Origin: a virus | Strand: one strand, 5' to 3' | Length of the DNA: 41,425 bases | Virus record (IMG/VR): IMGVR_UViG_3300035034_001720 | Location: 1-41,425 of that record | Part shown: one piece after another, positions 15,574 to 26,100 of the stretch | Layout: the number at the start of each line of letters is the position of its first letter | How positions within the stretch are numbered: the first letter of the stretch is position 1 | Notes under the pieces: model-generated | Database searches by the model: none | What the model was told of the DNA's origin: nothing | Seen by the model: only the letters and a program-made list of their open reading frames with translations | Made by a program: the position numbers and the translations under genes

Positions 15574-17739
15574 ATGGCTAAACGTTTTGGACCACCAACA
15601 CCTATTGGGGAAAGACCACTCCGAAGCAAAATGCTCGGACATAAAGGTCCTTTGCGTTTTGCCCTCCGCCTTGGTGAGATCCAGCGGGTGGACTATGAGC
15701 ACATGGTCTGTGATATCCACTGGCTACAGGGTGCGACCCCTCCCGCAAAAGAGGTCCCGCTCACCAGCGGCTACTGGTCCAAGCGTGGTTTTCTCGGCGC
15801 GATGCCCGAAGAAGGTAGTGTCGTCGTGTGTGGTTTTTCTGCTGCCCATACTGATCAAGCAGTCAAGCCTTATATTCTGGCCTATTTGCCGAACGGCTAC
15901 CTGACGGCTTTAGGTTTCGACCCCCTCGGTGTGGCTGAACGTAACGCTGAAGGGATCGACAAGCCTCTAGAAACGCTTCAGAGGGAATTACAGGGCCTCT
16001 ATGGTCCGACCCGACACAAGATGCGTAAGCTGTATCCCGGAGACATTTACGGCGCTTCTGATAAGGGTGCGGAGCTTATTCTGGATCGGGATGCCCGACT
16101 ACTTAACAGTGGTGGTGCTGAGTTGTGGTTGCGGACCGAAGACCAGTCTTTGATCACAACGACTCTGGACGCCTATGCTACCACGGCTGCCGCCCGGCGT
16201 CGTTCGGGCCGTATCACTCGGAGCGCTCTTACGTTGCCTTCGGATATGACTTTTGGGGAAGACGGTCGTATCAAGCCGGGCACTCTACTGTTCGAACACC
16301 TCGTAGATGCTGGTTTGATTTTCGAGGATGGCGACATACCGCCAGACATTAACCGCCTCCCCTTCATCACCTTGGAAAGCGGGGAGCGCCTTGCCCTCGT
16401 GACGGAAAACCTTGCAGACGTGACGGACCCGGACGTTCAGGTGTATGCTGAAGATCGGGTGGAGATTCAAGAGTTTACCGACCAACGTCTACCGTTCCCG
16501 GACCACTACGGCTTTGATGGGGACTTGATTGGCGACAACCCCCAATGGAACCCGTTCATCGAAAAGGTGAGCGGTACCGTGGTGGGGAACAACCCATATA
16601 CAGCACGGGGCCGGTCTAACTATGGTAAGCTCCTGAAACCTGTTCTTTTCGGTTCGCCTTCGTCCACGTCTGGACGTGTTCGTATGGAGCCGGTCAAGAA
16701 CGAACAGGGTGAAAAAGAAAAGTCGCTAGTGGCGGCCCACCTATATCGGATGAACCGTCCCGATGGGCTTGGTGAACTGTTCCTTGCTCACGATAAAGAA
16801 GGGCATGTTTTCCTTTCGATCCCGGCTTCCACGTCGAAAAAATCCAACCTCGGTGCTGGTCGATCTATCGAAGCCGATGTGAAGGGGTCTATCAAAGCAG
16901 TGATCGGAGCGAACAAAAACGACCATACCTCGCTCGACATATTTGCCACCGGTGGAGCCAAGTGGACGCTTGGCTCCATTGACACCACGGGTCGATCCCT
17001 AGACCTCATTGCGAAAGGTGGCCTCGGCGTGAAGGTCACCGGTTCCGACCGGGATGGCTCGGCAATCACCGGTGAGCTTTCCGGGGACGTGGGCCTCGCC
17101 ATTGAAGGTAGCTTCGGCCTTTCCACCACCGAAGACCATATCGAAGAGATCAACGGGAAAAAACAGGTGTCCTCCGAAGGTCGTGAGGCTAGCGTCGGTA
17201 CCGGTGATGATGCTTTGACCGTCCTCAGTAACCAGAGCCACACGATCAAGGGGAATGTGTCCAATAGCATCGGCGAAGGGCGCACCACCACCATCGTCAA
17301 GCCCAGCACCACGAGTGCGAATGCTGAGGAACTCAAGATCCTTGCGGGCAACCGCCAGACGACATTTGGCGCTCCAGCTACGGACACCATTACGTATGCC
17401 TCAACCGGCACTAAGACCGTACAGGCGGGCGGCCCCCTTACGTGTTCATGGCAAAGCCCGACTACTGGAAACTTTACTTTCCAAGCCTCAAGCGGTACCT
17501 ATTCGGTGACGTTGGGTGCGGGCACGATCTCTTTAACGGGAGCTAATGTAAATGTTTCCGCGTCCACAGCAATCAACATCCAAGCTCCCACCGTCAATGT
17601 GACAGGCAAGGTCGCGCTAGGTACGGCGGCAGCCGCTCTGGCAGTTGTGGGAGGCTCCCCCGGACCTAGCCCTTATATTGATCCACTCACAGGCTTACCG
17701 TTGACAGGGAACCCTCTGGTCAATGTACCTTCCGTTTGA
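15574..17739 (+). CDS. Baseplate central spike protein (OB fold plus beta-helix)
   Basis: This 721-residue protein looks like a gp5/VgrG-type membrane-piercing spike. Residues about 25-120 resemble the OB-fold domain, including R-V-D-Y, V-C-D-I-H-W and the G-A-M-P-E-E-G-S-V-V-V-C-G-F core. The middle is a long beta-rich region. The last ~130 residues are short repetitive strands (ISLTGANVNVSASTAINIQA, then PTVNVTGKV), the signature of the trimeric beta-helix needle, ending in a Gly/Pro-rich tip. The lysozyme domain that T4 gp5 carries between these parts is absent; the wall-cutting activity here is in the hub protein encoded just before. I saw no tip His-x-His iron site or PAAR motif in this protein. 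The gene starts four bases after the previous stop. Confidence 0.83.
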   Translation: MAKRFGPPTPIGERPLRSKMLGHKGPLRFALRLGEIQRVDYEHMVCDIHWLQGATPPAKEVPLTSGYWSKRGFLGAMPEEGSVVVCGFSAAHTDQAVKPYILAYLPNGYLTALGFDPLGVAERNAEGIDKPLETLQRELQGLYGPTRHKMRKLYPGDIYGASDKGAELILDRDARLLNSGGAELWLRTEDQSLITTTLDAYATTAAARRRSGRITRSALTLPSDMTFGEDGRIKPGTLLFEHLVDAGLIFEDGDIPPDINRLPFITLESGERLALVTENLADVTDPDVQVYAEDRVEIQEFTDQRLPFPDHYGFDGDLIGDNPQWNPFIEKVSGTVVGNNPYTARGRSNYGKLLKPVLFGSPSSTSGRVRMEPVKNEQGEKEKSLVAAHLYRMNRPDGLGELFLAHDKEGHVFLSIPASTSKKSNLGAGRSIEADVKGSIKAVIGANKNDHTSLDIFATGGAKWTLGSIDTTGRSLDLIAKGGLGVKVTGSDRDGSAITGELSGDVGLAIEGSFGLSTTEDHIEEINGKKQVSSEGREASVGTGDDALTVLSNQSHTIKGNVSNSIGEGRTTTIVKPSTTSANAEELKILAGNRQTTFGAPATDTITYASTGTKTVQAGGPLTCSWQSPTTGNFTFQASSGTYSVTLGAGTISLTGANVNVSASTAINIQAPTVNVTGKVALGTAAAALAVVGGSPGPSPYIDPLTGLPLTGNPLVNVPSV

Positions 17740-17765
17740 CGGTGAGGGTATTCTTGTGGTATACA
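17736..17765 (+). promoter_or_regulatory. Candidate sigma-70-like promoter before the 135-residue protein gene
   Basis: TTGACG (17736-17741) and TATACA (17760-17765) are separated by 18 bases and lie about 25 bases upstream of ATG 17791, just after the spike stop codon. They match five of six and four of six consensus positions. The -35 overlaps the TGA of the spike gene. A chance match is possible. Confidence 0.35.
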
Positions 17766-17790
17766 CTACGTACCAACATACGAGGTAATT

Positions 17791-18198
17791 ATGAGTGAAG
17801 AAAACACGCCGGAAGACTCCTCCGAAGAGGCGGGTATCAAGACCTTGCCCCGGATGGAAGACGACGAAATTCGTGAGTTCGTGGACGCCCTTTTGTCCGG
17901 GAACCTTTTCACGAGCGAACAGGTCCAAAACGAAAGCGACATTCCGATGGTCTTTATGCCCCTGATGCTTGGGGCCTCTGAGCATTTGGAACCGATTATC
18001 GACGATATCGGTTGCCTGTACGAGTACATGAGCAAAGCCGGACCCCGTGGCATTAACGGTCAGCCGGTTTTCTATTCGTTCAATGTGCTCCACAAAGACG
18101 ACTGGTCAATCGTTTTGGACACTTTGAAATACGAGGAAACGCGCCGTCAAACCATGCCGGTCATTCGTCGTAATAACGATGAGGAAGAAAGCACCTGA
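17791..18198 (+). CDS. Baseplate-cluster protein of 135 residues, unknown
   Basis: The protein has an acidic disordered start (about residues 1-20). A mostly helical domain follows, containing R-E-F-V-D-A-L-L-S-G, F-M-P-L-M-L-G-A and I-N-G-Q-P-V-F-Y-S-F. It ends in a charged tail. A GAGG ribosome site lies before ATG 17791. I recall similar short proteins next to spike genes in other large phages but cannot name a function. It is coupled to the next gene by TGATG. It may be an assembly helper or a small baseplate component. Confidence 0.7.
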   Translation: MSEENTPEDSSEEAGIKTLPRMEDDEIREFVDALLSGNLFTSEQVQNESDIPMVFMPLMLGASEHLEPIIDDIGCLYEYMSKAGPRGINGQPVFYSFNVLHKDDWSIVLDTLKYEETRRQTMPVIRRNNDEEEST

Positions 18199-18785
18199 TG
18201 CCTGTTACCGCCCTACAGTTAGCTCCCGCAATACAAGCCCAGCTTAACTCCCAAGGCTTGGTTGGATCCTTTGTGACCAACCTCGCTTCGGGTGTGGGTA
18301 TTGGTATTCAGAATTTCGTCCAGACCTTGGTCGTACAGGCTCAGGCTTTCGGGACTCTGGGTGCCGGTGAGGGTACAGGTAAATGGACACTGGACCCGCT
18401 ATCGGGTATGCAGATCCTAGACACCAACATCATGGCATCGGCATTACCCGGAACGGACAAGTCCAAGATAGCCAATGGTGTAGCGTTTGGTACGGCTCAG
18501 GTGATCAATAGCTCGGCGGTTGTTCAGACTGCGGTCGCTGGTGTTGCTGTAGGCAGTGAGACTGGCGCTGTGATTAACGCGGACCCTACGGCGGCCACGA
18601 GCTTTATCTATTCGGGCTTAACCTCTTACGGAATCGTAGGGCCTAAAGCGGCTAACCTTGCGTCGGGACTCGGCCAAGGTATTGCTATTTGGTTTGCTTC
18701 CGGGGTGGTTACAAACGCTGTCGTGGGTAGCCCGGTCTTCCCTTTCAACCCCACTACCGGTTTGGGTACGGGTAAAATCACATGA
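18198..18785 (+). CDS. Glycine/alanine-rich baseplate-cluster protein with three internal repeats
   Basis: This 195-residue protein is very rich in Gly, Ala, Val and Thr and has almost no charge. It consists of three related units: residues about 15-70 (G-L-V-G-S-F-V-T-N-L-A-S-G-V-G-I-G-I), about 78-125 (K-S-K-I-A-N-G-V-A-F-G-T), and about 138-195 (G-I-V-G-P-K-A-A-N-L-A-S-G-L-G-Q-G-I). Units 1 and 3 both end G-x-G-T-G-K. Hydrophobic stretches follow each N-L-A-S-G core, so the protein could insert into membranes or pack as a helical bundle inside the virion. It lies beside the spike gene. I recall such Gly-rich repeat proteins near spikes in other large phages, with no assigned role. The start overlaps the previous stop (TGATG) and the end overlaps the next gene (ATGA). 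Confidence 0.72.
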   Translation: MPVTALQLAPAIQAQLNSQGLVGSFVTNLASGVGIGIQNFVQTLVVQAQAFGTLGAGEGTGKWTLDPLSGMQILDTNIMASALPGTDKSKIANGVAFGTAQVINSSAVVQTAVAGVAVGSETGAVINADPTAATSFIYSGLTSYGIVGPKAANLASGLGQGIAIWFASGVVTNAVVGSPVFPFNPTTGLGTGKIT

Positions 18786-19219
18786 GCGAGATCAGTTTTG
18801 ATGATCTTTTCACGGCTCCCGAACCCAAAGTTATGGGCGTCGTAGGTTCGCGAGAATGGCCCGATCGTGATTTTGTATTTGACACGATCACGTCTTATCT
18901 GGAAAAATACCCTACGGTAGATACGATCGTCTCAGGCGGTCAGCCTCTGGGTGTTGATGGTTGGGCAAAAGATTACGCCGAACAGCACGATATGGGTTAT
19001 ATCGAACACCCACCGGCGCACTGGCTGGATAAAGACGACCCACGGTATCGGCCTTTCGCCTACAGTAACTATTTCGAGCGCAACACTTTGATTGCCGATG
19101 ATGCGGATGTGCTTTTGGCCTTTTGCTATCAAGGGTCAAACGGGACTATGGACACTTTCAAAAAGGCTCGGCGTCGGATCAAGAGGCGGGCCAACCTTTA
19201 CACGGAAGACGATTTATGA
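18782..19219 (+). CDS. SLOG-superfamily nucleotide-binding protein (YspA-like)
   Basis: This 145-residue protein has the Rossmann-like SLOG layout. It shows a V-V-G22-S-R-E-W-P-D-R loop after strand 1, the I-V-S-G52-G53-x-x-x-G57-V-D59 nucleotide-binding loop, the E-H-P-P-A-x-W segment, and R-N-T-L-I-A-D-D-A-D-V-L-L-A-F followed by G-S-N-G-T. These match the YspA/cpYpsA branch of SLOG proteins, which are predicted to bind or process nucleotides or nucleotide-derived ligands; some relatives act as sensors in anti-phage or stress systems. What the phage version does is not established. It is coupled on both sides by four-base overlaps and starts a small non-structural cassette with the 81-residue protein and thioredoxin. 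Confidence 0.85.
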   Translation: MSEISFDDLFTAPEPKVMGVVGSREWPDRDFVFDTITSYLEKYPTVDTIVSGGQPLGVDGWAKDYAEQHDMGYIEHPPAHWLDKDDPRYRPFAYSNYFERNTLIADDADVLLAFCYQGSNGTMDTFKKARRRIKRRANLYTEDDL

Positions 19220-19461
19220 AACAGACGCGAGCTTTGGTGACGTTCACGATTGACGACTGTGTTGATCTACCCGATGAATACCTCGAAAAAGGGCAAGAGG
19301 ATGTTTTGCGGGGCGCGGTACTTAACCATTTGGAATACCCTTATTTGGAAGTCGTTAGACGTGCTTCCCACGTATGCTTTGAAACCCCGGATGGCCGTAC
19401 CCTCGGACTTAAAAACCGAGCGGACCTTCCCCAGACCCTAGACAAAGGAATGATCCTATGA
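19216..19461 (+). CDS. Small protein of 81 residues, unknown
   Basis: I chose ATG 19216, which overlaps the TGA of the SLOG gene (ATGA); its own TGA overlaps the thioredoxin ATG in the same way. The protein has alternating strands and helices (LVTFTIDDCVDLP, DVLRGAVLNHLEYPYLEVV) and ends in a basic, Leu-rich segment. No family is recognised. The double overlap implies coordinated synthesis with SLOG and thioredoxin. Confidence 0.72.
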   Translation: MKQTRALVTFTIDDCVDLPDEYLEKGQEDVLRGAVLNHLEYPYLEVVRRASHVCFETPDGRTLGLKNRADLPQTLDKGMIL

Positions 19462-19766
19462 AAGAATTGACACAATCTGATTACGAAGAAATGGTAGGCA
19501 ACAGTGAAGGAATCGTAGTGATCGATTTCTGGGCCGAATGGTGCGGACCTTGTAAGGTCGCCTTGCCTAAGCTCGAAGCCTTGTCGGAAGATTTTGGTGA
19601 CGACGTGGCTTTTTACAAGGTCAACGTGGATGATGAAGGTGCGTTGGCTGCACAGTTCAGCGTCCGCAGCATCCCGACCTTTGTGGTGCTAGTGGATGGT
19701 GACGTGAACGAAACCATCATCGCCAATGTGGGTGAGCTTAAAGACCACCTTGAAAATCTAGTATAG
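19458..19766 (+). CDS. Thioredoxin
   Basis: This 102-residue protein is a complete thioredoxin fold, near the usual family length of about 105. The active site is W28-C29-G30-P31-C32-K33, preceded by the buried D23 in V-I-D-F-W-A. The cis-proline is P73 in S-I-P-T-F. Thioredoxins reduce protein disulphides and can serve as electron donors to ribonucleotide reductase or as protein subunits, as host thioredoxin does for T7 DNA polymerase. No reductase gene is visible in the window, so it presumably relies on the host thioredoxin reductase or a phage gene elsewhere. The start overlaps the previous stop (ATGA). Confidence 0.96.
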   Translation: MKELTQSDYEEMVGNSEGIVVIDFWAEWCGPCKVALPKLEALSEDFGDDVAFYKVNVDDEGALAAQFSVRSIPTFVVLVDGDVNETIIANVGELKDHLENLV

Positions 19767-19777
19767 GAGTAGTTGTT

Positions 19778-20110
19778 ATGTCAAAGTTAAAAGATCCGGT
19801 ACGCCGTTTGCACAAAAGAACAGGTACTGATGCCGAGATATTTGAAAGAGAGGACCTCGTAGTTATATGCGGACATGTGAATGTAGCCGTTCGCAAAGCA
19901 GAGTATGATGAAGACGGCGAAGTTATTCAGTTAGAGGGTCCTGATCAATTCAACCGAACAACGGTATTAGAGCCCTCAGTAGATCATGAGGGTCACATAA
20001 GAAAGGGTTTCCGGCTTTATAATGATAGGGGCCGCCTTACTATGATATGGAGAGGTACTTACCTACATGTCCATGATGAGCACGGCCACATCCCCTACGA
20101 CGATATTTAG
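19778..20110 (+). CDS. Small protein of 110 residues, unknown
   Basis: An AGGAG ribosome site precedes ATG 19778. The protein is beta-rich and charged, with G-H-V-N-V-A-V-R, R-L-Y-N-D-R-G-R-L-T-M-I-W-R-G-T-Y and a histidine-rich end (YLHVHDEHGH). The His cluster could bind metal, but no family is recognised. The gene is slightly richer in A and T than its neighbours. It is the last gene before the hairpin terminator, closing the SLOG-thioredoxin cassette. Confidence 0.7.
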   Translation: MSKLKDPVRRLHKRTGTDAEIFEREDLVVICGHVNVAVRKAEYDEDGEVIQLEGPDQFNRTTVLEPSVDHEGHIRKGFRLYNDRGRLTMIWRGTYLHVHDEHGHIPYDDI

Positions 20111-20130
20111 CCTGCTCGGTACTCCATTTG

Positions 20131-20170
20131 TGCCCTGCCCCTTACAGTAGAGGCAGGGCATTTGCGTTTA
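20131..20170 (+). terminator. Intrinsic terminator hairpin
   Basis: TGCCCTGCC (20131-20139) pairs perfectly with GGCAGGGCA (20152-20160), giving a 9-bp GC-rich stem with a 12-base loop. It is followed by tttgcgttta. The T-tract is short and interrupted, so termination may be partial, allowing read-through into the 2,322-residue protein gene. Confidence 0.75.
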
Positions 20171-20184
20171 GGTAGGTATTTAGT

Positions 20185-23100
20185 ATGAGTGTTCCCTTCG
20201 ACGGCTTCGTTCTTCGCAAGCCTCGCATCGCAGCTTCCAACAGTCCGTTCACGGCGGAAGGCGACGTTTTTGTTCGCCAACAGGATCGCTCTACCTACCT
20301 CACCAATTTCGTGAACAATAGTAGTGCGCCTACGACCGAATATTTGGTGCAAGTCCACGAAACCGCTGACTTGGTGGTGCCTTCTGAGATCACGGAGACC
20401 GCGAAGAAAGTAAGCGAATGGGTATACCAGTTTAACAGCGAAGGCCGGGCTATTGAGTCGGTTTCTAGTGTGACTCCTACCCCGGATTCGACCGATGCAC
20501 AGTCCGGGTTGGTCAAGTACAGTAGTGATCCGGGCCAAGACGTCGTGGTCGTGTGGGAACCTGCCCGCCTCAAGATCAACTGGACCAAAAACGACGAGCG
20601 CACACGTTTCGGATTCGATGACCGTTTCCAACGATGGACCCCACTTCCGGGCGGTGCCCCCGAGAACCTCGGCACCCTACCTGACACTCCGAACGGACAG
20701 ACGCCCCTAGCTCTGCCAGTGGTGGAGGGCGGCGAACCCCTTGTGGTGATCGGTACACCCGACCAGAATACAGGCACAGTGGTACCGGTCCCGGAAGCGA
20801 ACCGCCTGACTGACGGGCAATTTCAAGCGTACATCAACGGTACCTCCTCGGTCCCCAGCGGCGAAGCGGTCCTGAACGTGGACAACGGGACCGTCCTCTT
20901 TGCTAATGATCTGGTCAATACCTATCTGAGCCAACCGGTTTACTTTTACCGGAAAAATTTCTTCGCTTACGACGCTTCGACCGGCCAGATCGGTCATGTG
21001 GGCGACGCACTTTACATGAACCCTATCCCGGACGCTACGGAGGTGCCCCGTATCCGGGTCAAGTATCGCACGTATCTCCGGGGTGAACAGTCGACTTCAA
21101 CAACCACGCCGTCGACCGGTTACGACTTCGTGTGGAACCCCAACACGGGAGCAGTCCATCTTGATAGCTCGGTGGAAGCTGACTTTGAGGGCGAGGCCAT
21201 CTATTATGATGGGGTCTTTTCAAATGCTGATCCTATCGAAAGCTATGCCCACACGAATCTAGGGTCGATCGAAGATGCGAACCCTTTTACCACGGCGGGC
21301 CTATCAGACATCGATTTCACTGCTTACGACCACGATAGCATCATCCTGTACGTCACGGAGACCGGTGAAGCTATTCGTGATCTTGAATTCGTAGAGGACA
21401 CCGGCGACTTTACCGATTCGCTCAACTTGCCGTCTACCAAGGCACAGGTGGTCCGGTCGGGTACCGACGCGGGTAAGATCCAGTTGTCGCACACTTTCCG
21501 TAGGGAAAAGGCGGACAATAACTATTCGCTGTCCGTGGGAACAAGCGACTTCCCGGTGGAGAAAGGTATTACTTTTCGCATGGAACAGTCCCCGGTTGAT
21601 CCGACAAACAACCGTGGCCTCCCGGACGGAAAAGGAGTGTCCCGTGTGGCCAATGAAATCCTGTCTACAAGTCTACCGGCAGGTCCGTCTTTCCTCTTGA
21701 ATCAGTTGCCCCTACAAGACGTGGCGGGCTATGACGACAATGTGTTTTACCAGCTAGAGCAGGGAGCCAAGCGTAAGATCCTGCAGCCGGGCCTCGATGT
21801 GATGTATGACTTCGACAACCGGCAGCTTCAGTGGGCGCAGCAGGCTTCCCATAGTTCGGTGATCCCAAGTAGCTCGTACTCGGTCCAATTACCGCACCAA
21901 ATTATCCACAACGAAAACTATTCGTTTGAACTCAATGAGGGTGGGGGCTTTGTTCCGCTGGAACCAGACGATGACGTGCTCATCAATTTCGACACGGGCA
22001 CCATCACATTCATTGAGGACGTCGGAGACGTACTTTTCGAAGACATTGGAGTCCTAACCAACCCTGATACGCTCCAAGCCGCTACGGCCAATCTGAGCGG
22101 CCTTACAGTCCCTTCTGACTCTCTGCGAGCGCCCCTTCTCCTTGTCGGCGAAGATGCTTATCGCATCGTGTCTACAACAGCGAATACGGTCACGGTCGAT
22201 CGGAACATTGACCTGTCGGGAAACATCACTGAATTCACGATCATAGAGGTGCCCGAAATCGTGTTCCGCTATGCGATGCAATCGGTGGACCTCCGGGAAC
22301 GTACCGTGTTTCCGTATGTCGTTTCAGATGTAGACACGCACGCCCCGGACGGTGAAGCCCTTGAATTCGTTTCGGACGGGTCGGTAGTGCCACATATACT
22401 CCTTGAGCCGGAAACCCTCGGAGCCCTTGGGAGTACGATCACCCTCCCAGCCTATTATCAAGCCTCGGAAGCCAACTATCGGATTTTCCGCGAAGGCGTA
22501 GAGTTGTTTTTCACGACCTCATCCCCCAACACAGGGGAGTATTCGCTCAGTGGAAACACGCTGGTGTTCAACAGCACCGATGAAGCCGATAACGTGGGGA
22601 CCGACATTATTCTGGACCCTGACCTCAGTAGCACGAGGAGTACGGGTCCTATCGAAGTGCTTGTTTCTTCGCGTGAACTTAATGTCCCTACGGACCTACA
22701 AGGGACCGACCTTGAAGTGCGTGCTCTGGTACCAGAAGATCAGTATACCCTCCAAGGTTTGGTGCTTTTCCTTGATAAGCCTTTCCGGTCGGGACAGCGG
22801 TTGTTCGTGCGGTATACGGATAGCGACGGCACCGAAATCGAAGAGGATGTTGGTTTCAGGGTCGTCGATACCCTCGGAAACGTGGGGTCCGGTGCCTCCG
22901 ACACTTTCGGTGCCGGGCGTACCGTTGACCTCCAGCGTCCTACTCAGGTGCTTGTTAATGGTGCGCGTAGTGCCCTCGAAATCAATACCACTACGAAAAC
23001 TGTATCCCTAGATTCGGTGCGGAGAGGGCGACGGGTGCAGGTGTCTTACTATGCACTCGATGCTGATGGCGGGGAGACGACGGTATCACTTTTGGAACGT

Positions 23101-26100
23101 CCGATGGGGTCCCCTGTTCTATTTGAAGAGGGAAGTACCCAGACGTTCAGGGGTGATCATACAGATGTGCTTGAAGCGGATGTGTTTTTGCAGGCGAACG
23201 ACCAGAGCTTCACGGTATTGGCGGCGGCTTATAACTCCACGACAAATGAAACGACGGTAGAGGTTTCACCGGCGGCCACCGGAGCTTTGCGCAACCCGAA
23301 CGTGCTGGTATCGACAACACCCATCACGAACACCGAAACGGTGATGGTAGAGGTTGAGGATAATAGCGCCGGGGAACAACAGCTTCGGTTGATTGGGAAC
23401 TTTACGGACAAGATCAGTGAGTCTAAGATCATCTATTTGGACGACGACCCCTATTACGTGCAGGGCGCGGAGTTCAACGAAAACAGTGGCTTCACGAGGG
23501 TCACTCTGGCGTCTGCCTTGATGCAAGAGTATACGGATCCTACGGTTGTGGTATCTACCTACGAGGTCTATGCCCCCGAAACCCAGATCCTACATGCTTC
23601 GAAATTTGGTATCCCGGAACGCACTGTTCGTCTGGTACGCTTTGATAAAACAGGCAACGGGTCTGTTTTGGAAAAGGATTTCGCATATACGTTCGAAGCG
23701 GGTGGGCGTATCATCCTCGAACCTACAGTTACGACCCCGCCAAATCCCGAAGAGGTGTGGTACCTCGCTTACACGGCATTGCGTGAAGTGGGGCCACGAT
23801 CTATCGCCGGGCAAACGTTCTTGCCCCGGTTCAAAGCGTCGTACACAAGACGGGTTAACGCCACGGAAGATAACGGTATCAAAGGGGCTATGCTCCGGGC
23901 GTCGTTCGATTTTTCGTCCCCCGACACGTTTTATTTCAGGGCCGTGCGTATGGAGGAGTACGCCTTTGAGGTGGCCGAAGAGATCAACTCCAAGGCCAGA
24001 CAGAGCGCCCCTTCGGGAGGGCCTGTCTTGTCCACCGCGCAGAGTCAAGACCTGTTCAAGAAAGGTAATGAAGGCTTGATTTTCGAAGGTGGTAACTTGC
24101 GGGACCAAGACCGTGCAGGTCGGGTGTTCCTAGAATTCTACAACCAGATCATCCTCAAGTTCGAAGAGGTCTTGGAAGTTATCGACGGACGGGTGGTGGG
24201 TGACCGTGACAGTAAGTTTGTTTTCCGTTTGCGTAATGACAACACGCCGGGCGGTATTGACCCTGTGACGGGAGAACTCATCCCGTTCTACGCCAACCCG
24301 CAAAGCCCCGGCACCAAGCCCACGCCCACAGAGATCGCCAACACTAAAAACCTTTCCAGCCAGATGGGTGCCGTCGAAAATTACATCGACGACCTTGTGA
24401 TGGTGAGCAAGAAGCCTTTCAAGCTGGAGATCGGGTTGCCCCTCGATTTCAAGTTTCAGGGGACTTTCAGGCCGGTATGGAAGCCTTCGAAATTTAGCCG
24501 ACTGTACCCGGAGCAAAAGCAAAGTTTCTCGATCACTGTCCCGCAAATAGACGGGGACCAGGAGTATGAATTCCCAGATGATTTCTTACATATCTTGGCG
24601 GACCCCCAACAGGAAAGCATCCTTTCGCTTGAAAACGTCCGCAAACGTGCTGCCAAAGCCCGTGTGCGGGAAGGTGGAACTTTCTCAGCTTCCACAGGTG
24701 ATGTGCGTATCCATGTGGCGATGGAGTACGATCCGGTTACTGGCGATTTCAGTAACACAACCTACGATCCCACGGGACCCGTACCGGAACTGTATATCCC
24801 GGCCTTTGAAGTGGGCGACCACGTGAACCTTGGCCGGGTGACTTATTCGGTTTCAGGTGGTGTGATTGACCAGACGACTACCCTCTACGGACAGAACCTC
24901 ATTGTTGCTGCGGTAGGTGCCGATTACATCGAAGTCAGCACGAACCCTGAAAATGGCAACTCAGATTTCAACGATCTGACGATGACCGACGCAACGACCT
25001 TGAGTCCTCAGAAAGGGGACACGATCTATACAGTGCCCCCGGTGGCGGATTCGGGGTTTGTACTCGGGGAAAGCACGCCGCCATACTATCGAACGCCCCT
25101 TGACATGTTCGTCAATTCATCGGAAGGCGAATTGATCAACACAACGCTCCCCGGCTTCATTGCGAAGCTGTTAGGCCAGTCCCCTATCAGTCCGGGTACA
25201 TTCCTCGACATGACGGTGAATTTCCGCAATCAACGCACAGAACCGTTTAGATTCCCGGCACTTGACGGTGGTGTGGTAGACGACGATGGTGATCAGCCGC
25301 CGCCGTTTGTTACCCCATTCAAGGACAGTGAGATCCAACGTCTCAATGCGGAGTTAGTCGCCAACCAGACGGTCATAGACGACACCGATGGTGGCACAGT
25401 AATCGAAGGCACCCTTGTCGATGCTGTGACCCTTTCGGTATCTACCGACCTGACAGCAATCGCTAACCCACCGGACGAGTTCGATCTTGTGGTGGCGGAT
25501 AGCATTACGGAATTAGGCGACTCAGTAGAGTTCGATGTTGGTAGCATTGATCCGTCCAATGTGCGTTTGGCGTCCTTTGTGACCCCGGATACCGTGAACT
25601 TCACGGTAGAGAAACTTTATGAGGGTACAGATGGCGAACGCGATACTGTAACTACGAGGTGGAATGACGGTACCAAAGACTTTACTGATTTCAGTGGTTT
25701 CGATACGATGACCCTCCACGTTTCAGATGGGGCCGGGGGCTATAGCGCATACGATGTGGATTCAGTGTTCGATGGGTATCTCATAACGTCAAACCCGATC
25801 GCTGAATCTGGACCCACCGACTATTATCTGTCCCTTTCAGATAGCGGCAGCATCCCGGCTACCATTGACCGGATCAACTCAACGGGCATTGATTTCAGCG
25901 ATGCTACAGGTGATGTGACGGTAAGTGGTGGTGGTCCCAACAATGGGACCTCGTACACAGCTAAAGGTGGTGGACCCGGATTTTTGCATATCGAAACGAT
26001 CCCTTTAAGTATCGGGGATCAGGTCGTCATTGGTATTTCCAATGCTTCGGTCGTCGCTTCGGGTACGGGTTCGGTGGACGCCGCAGGTTCGGTGATGCAA

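Noticed and set aside
16788-17411. 207-codon minus-strand frame
   Set aside because: Shadow of the spike gene; Ser/Pro-rich translation from antisense of beta-helix codons.
15574-17739. Lysozyme domain in the spike protein
   Set aside because: No lysozyme catalytic pattern found between the OB fold and beta-helix; the wall-cutting domain is in the hub protein.
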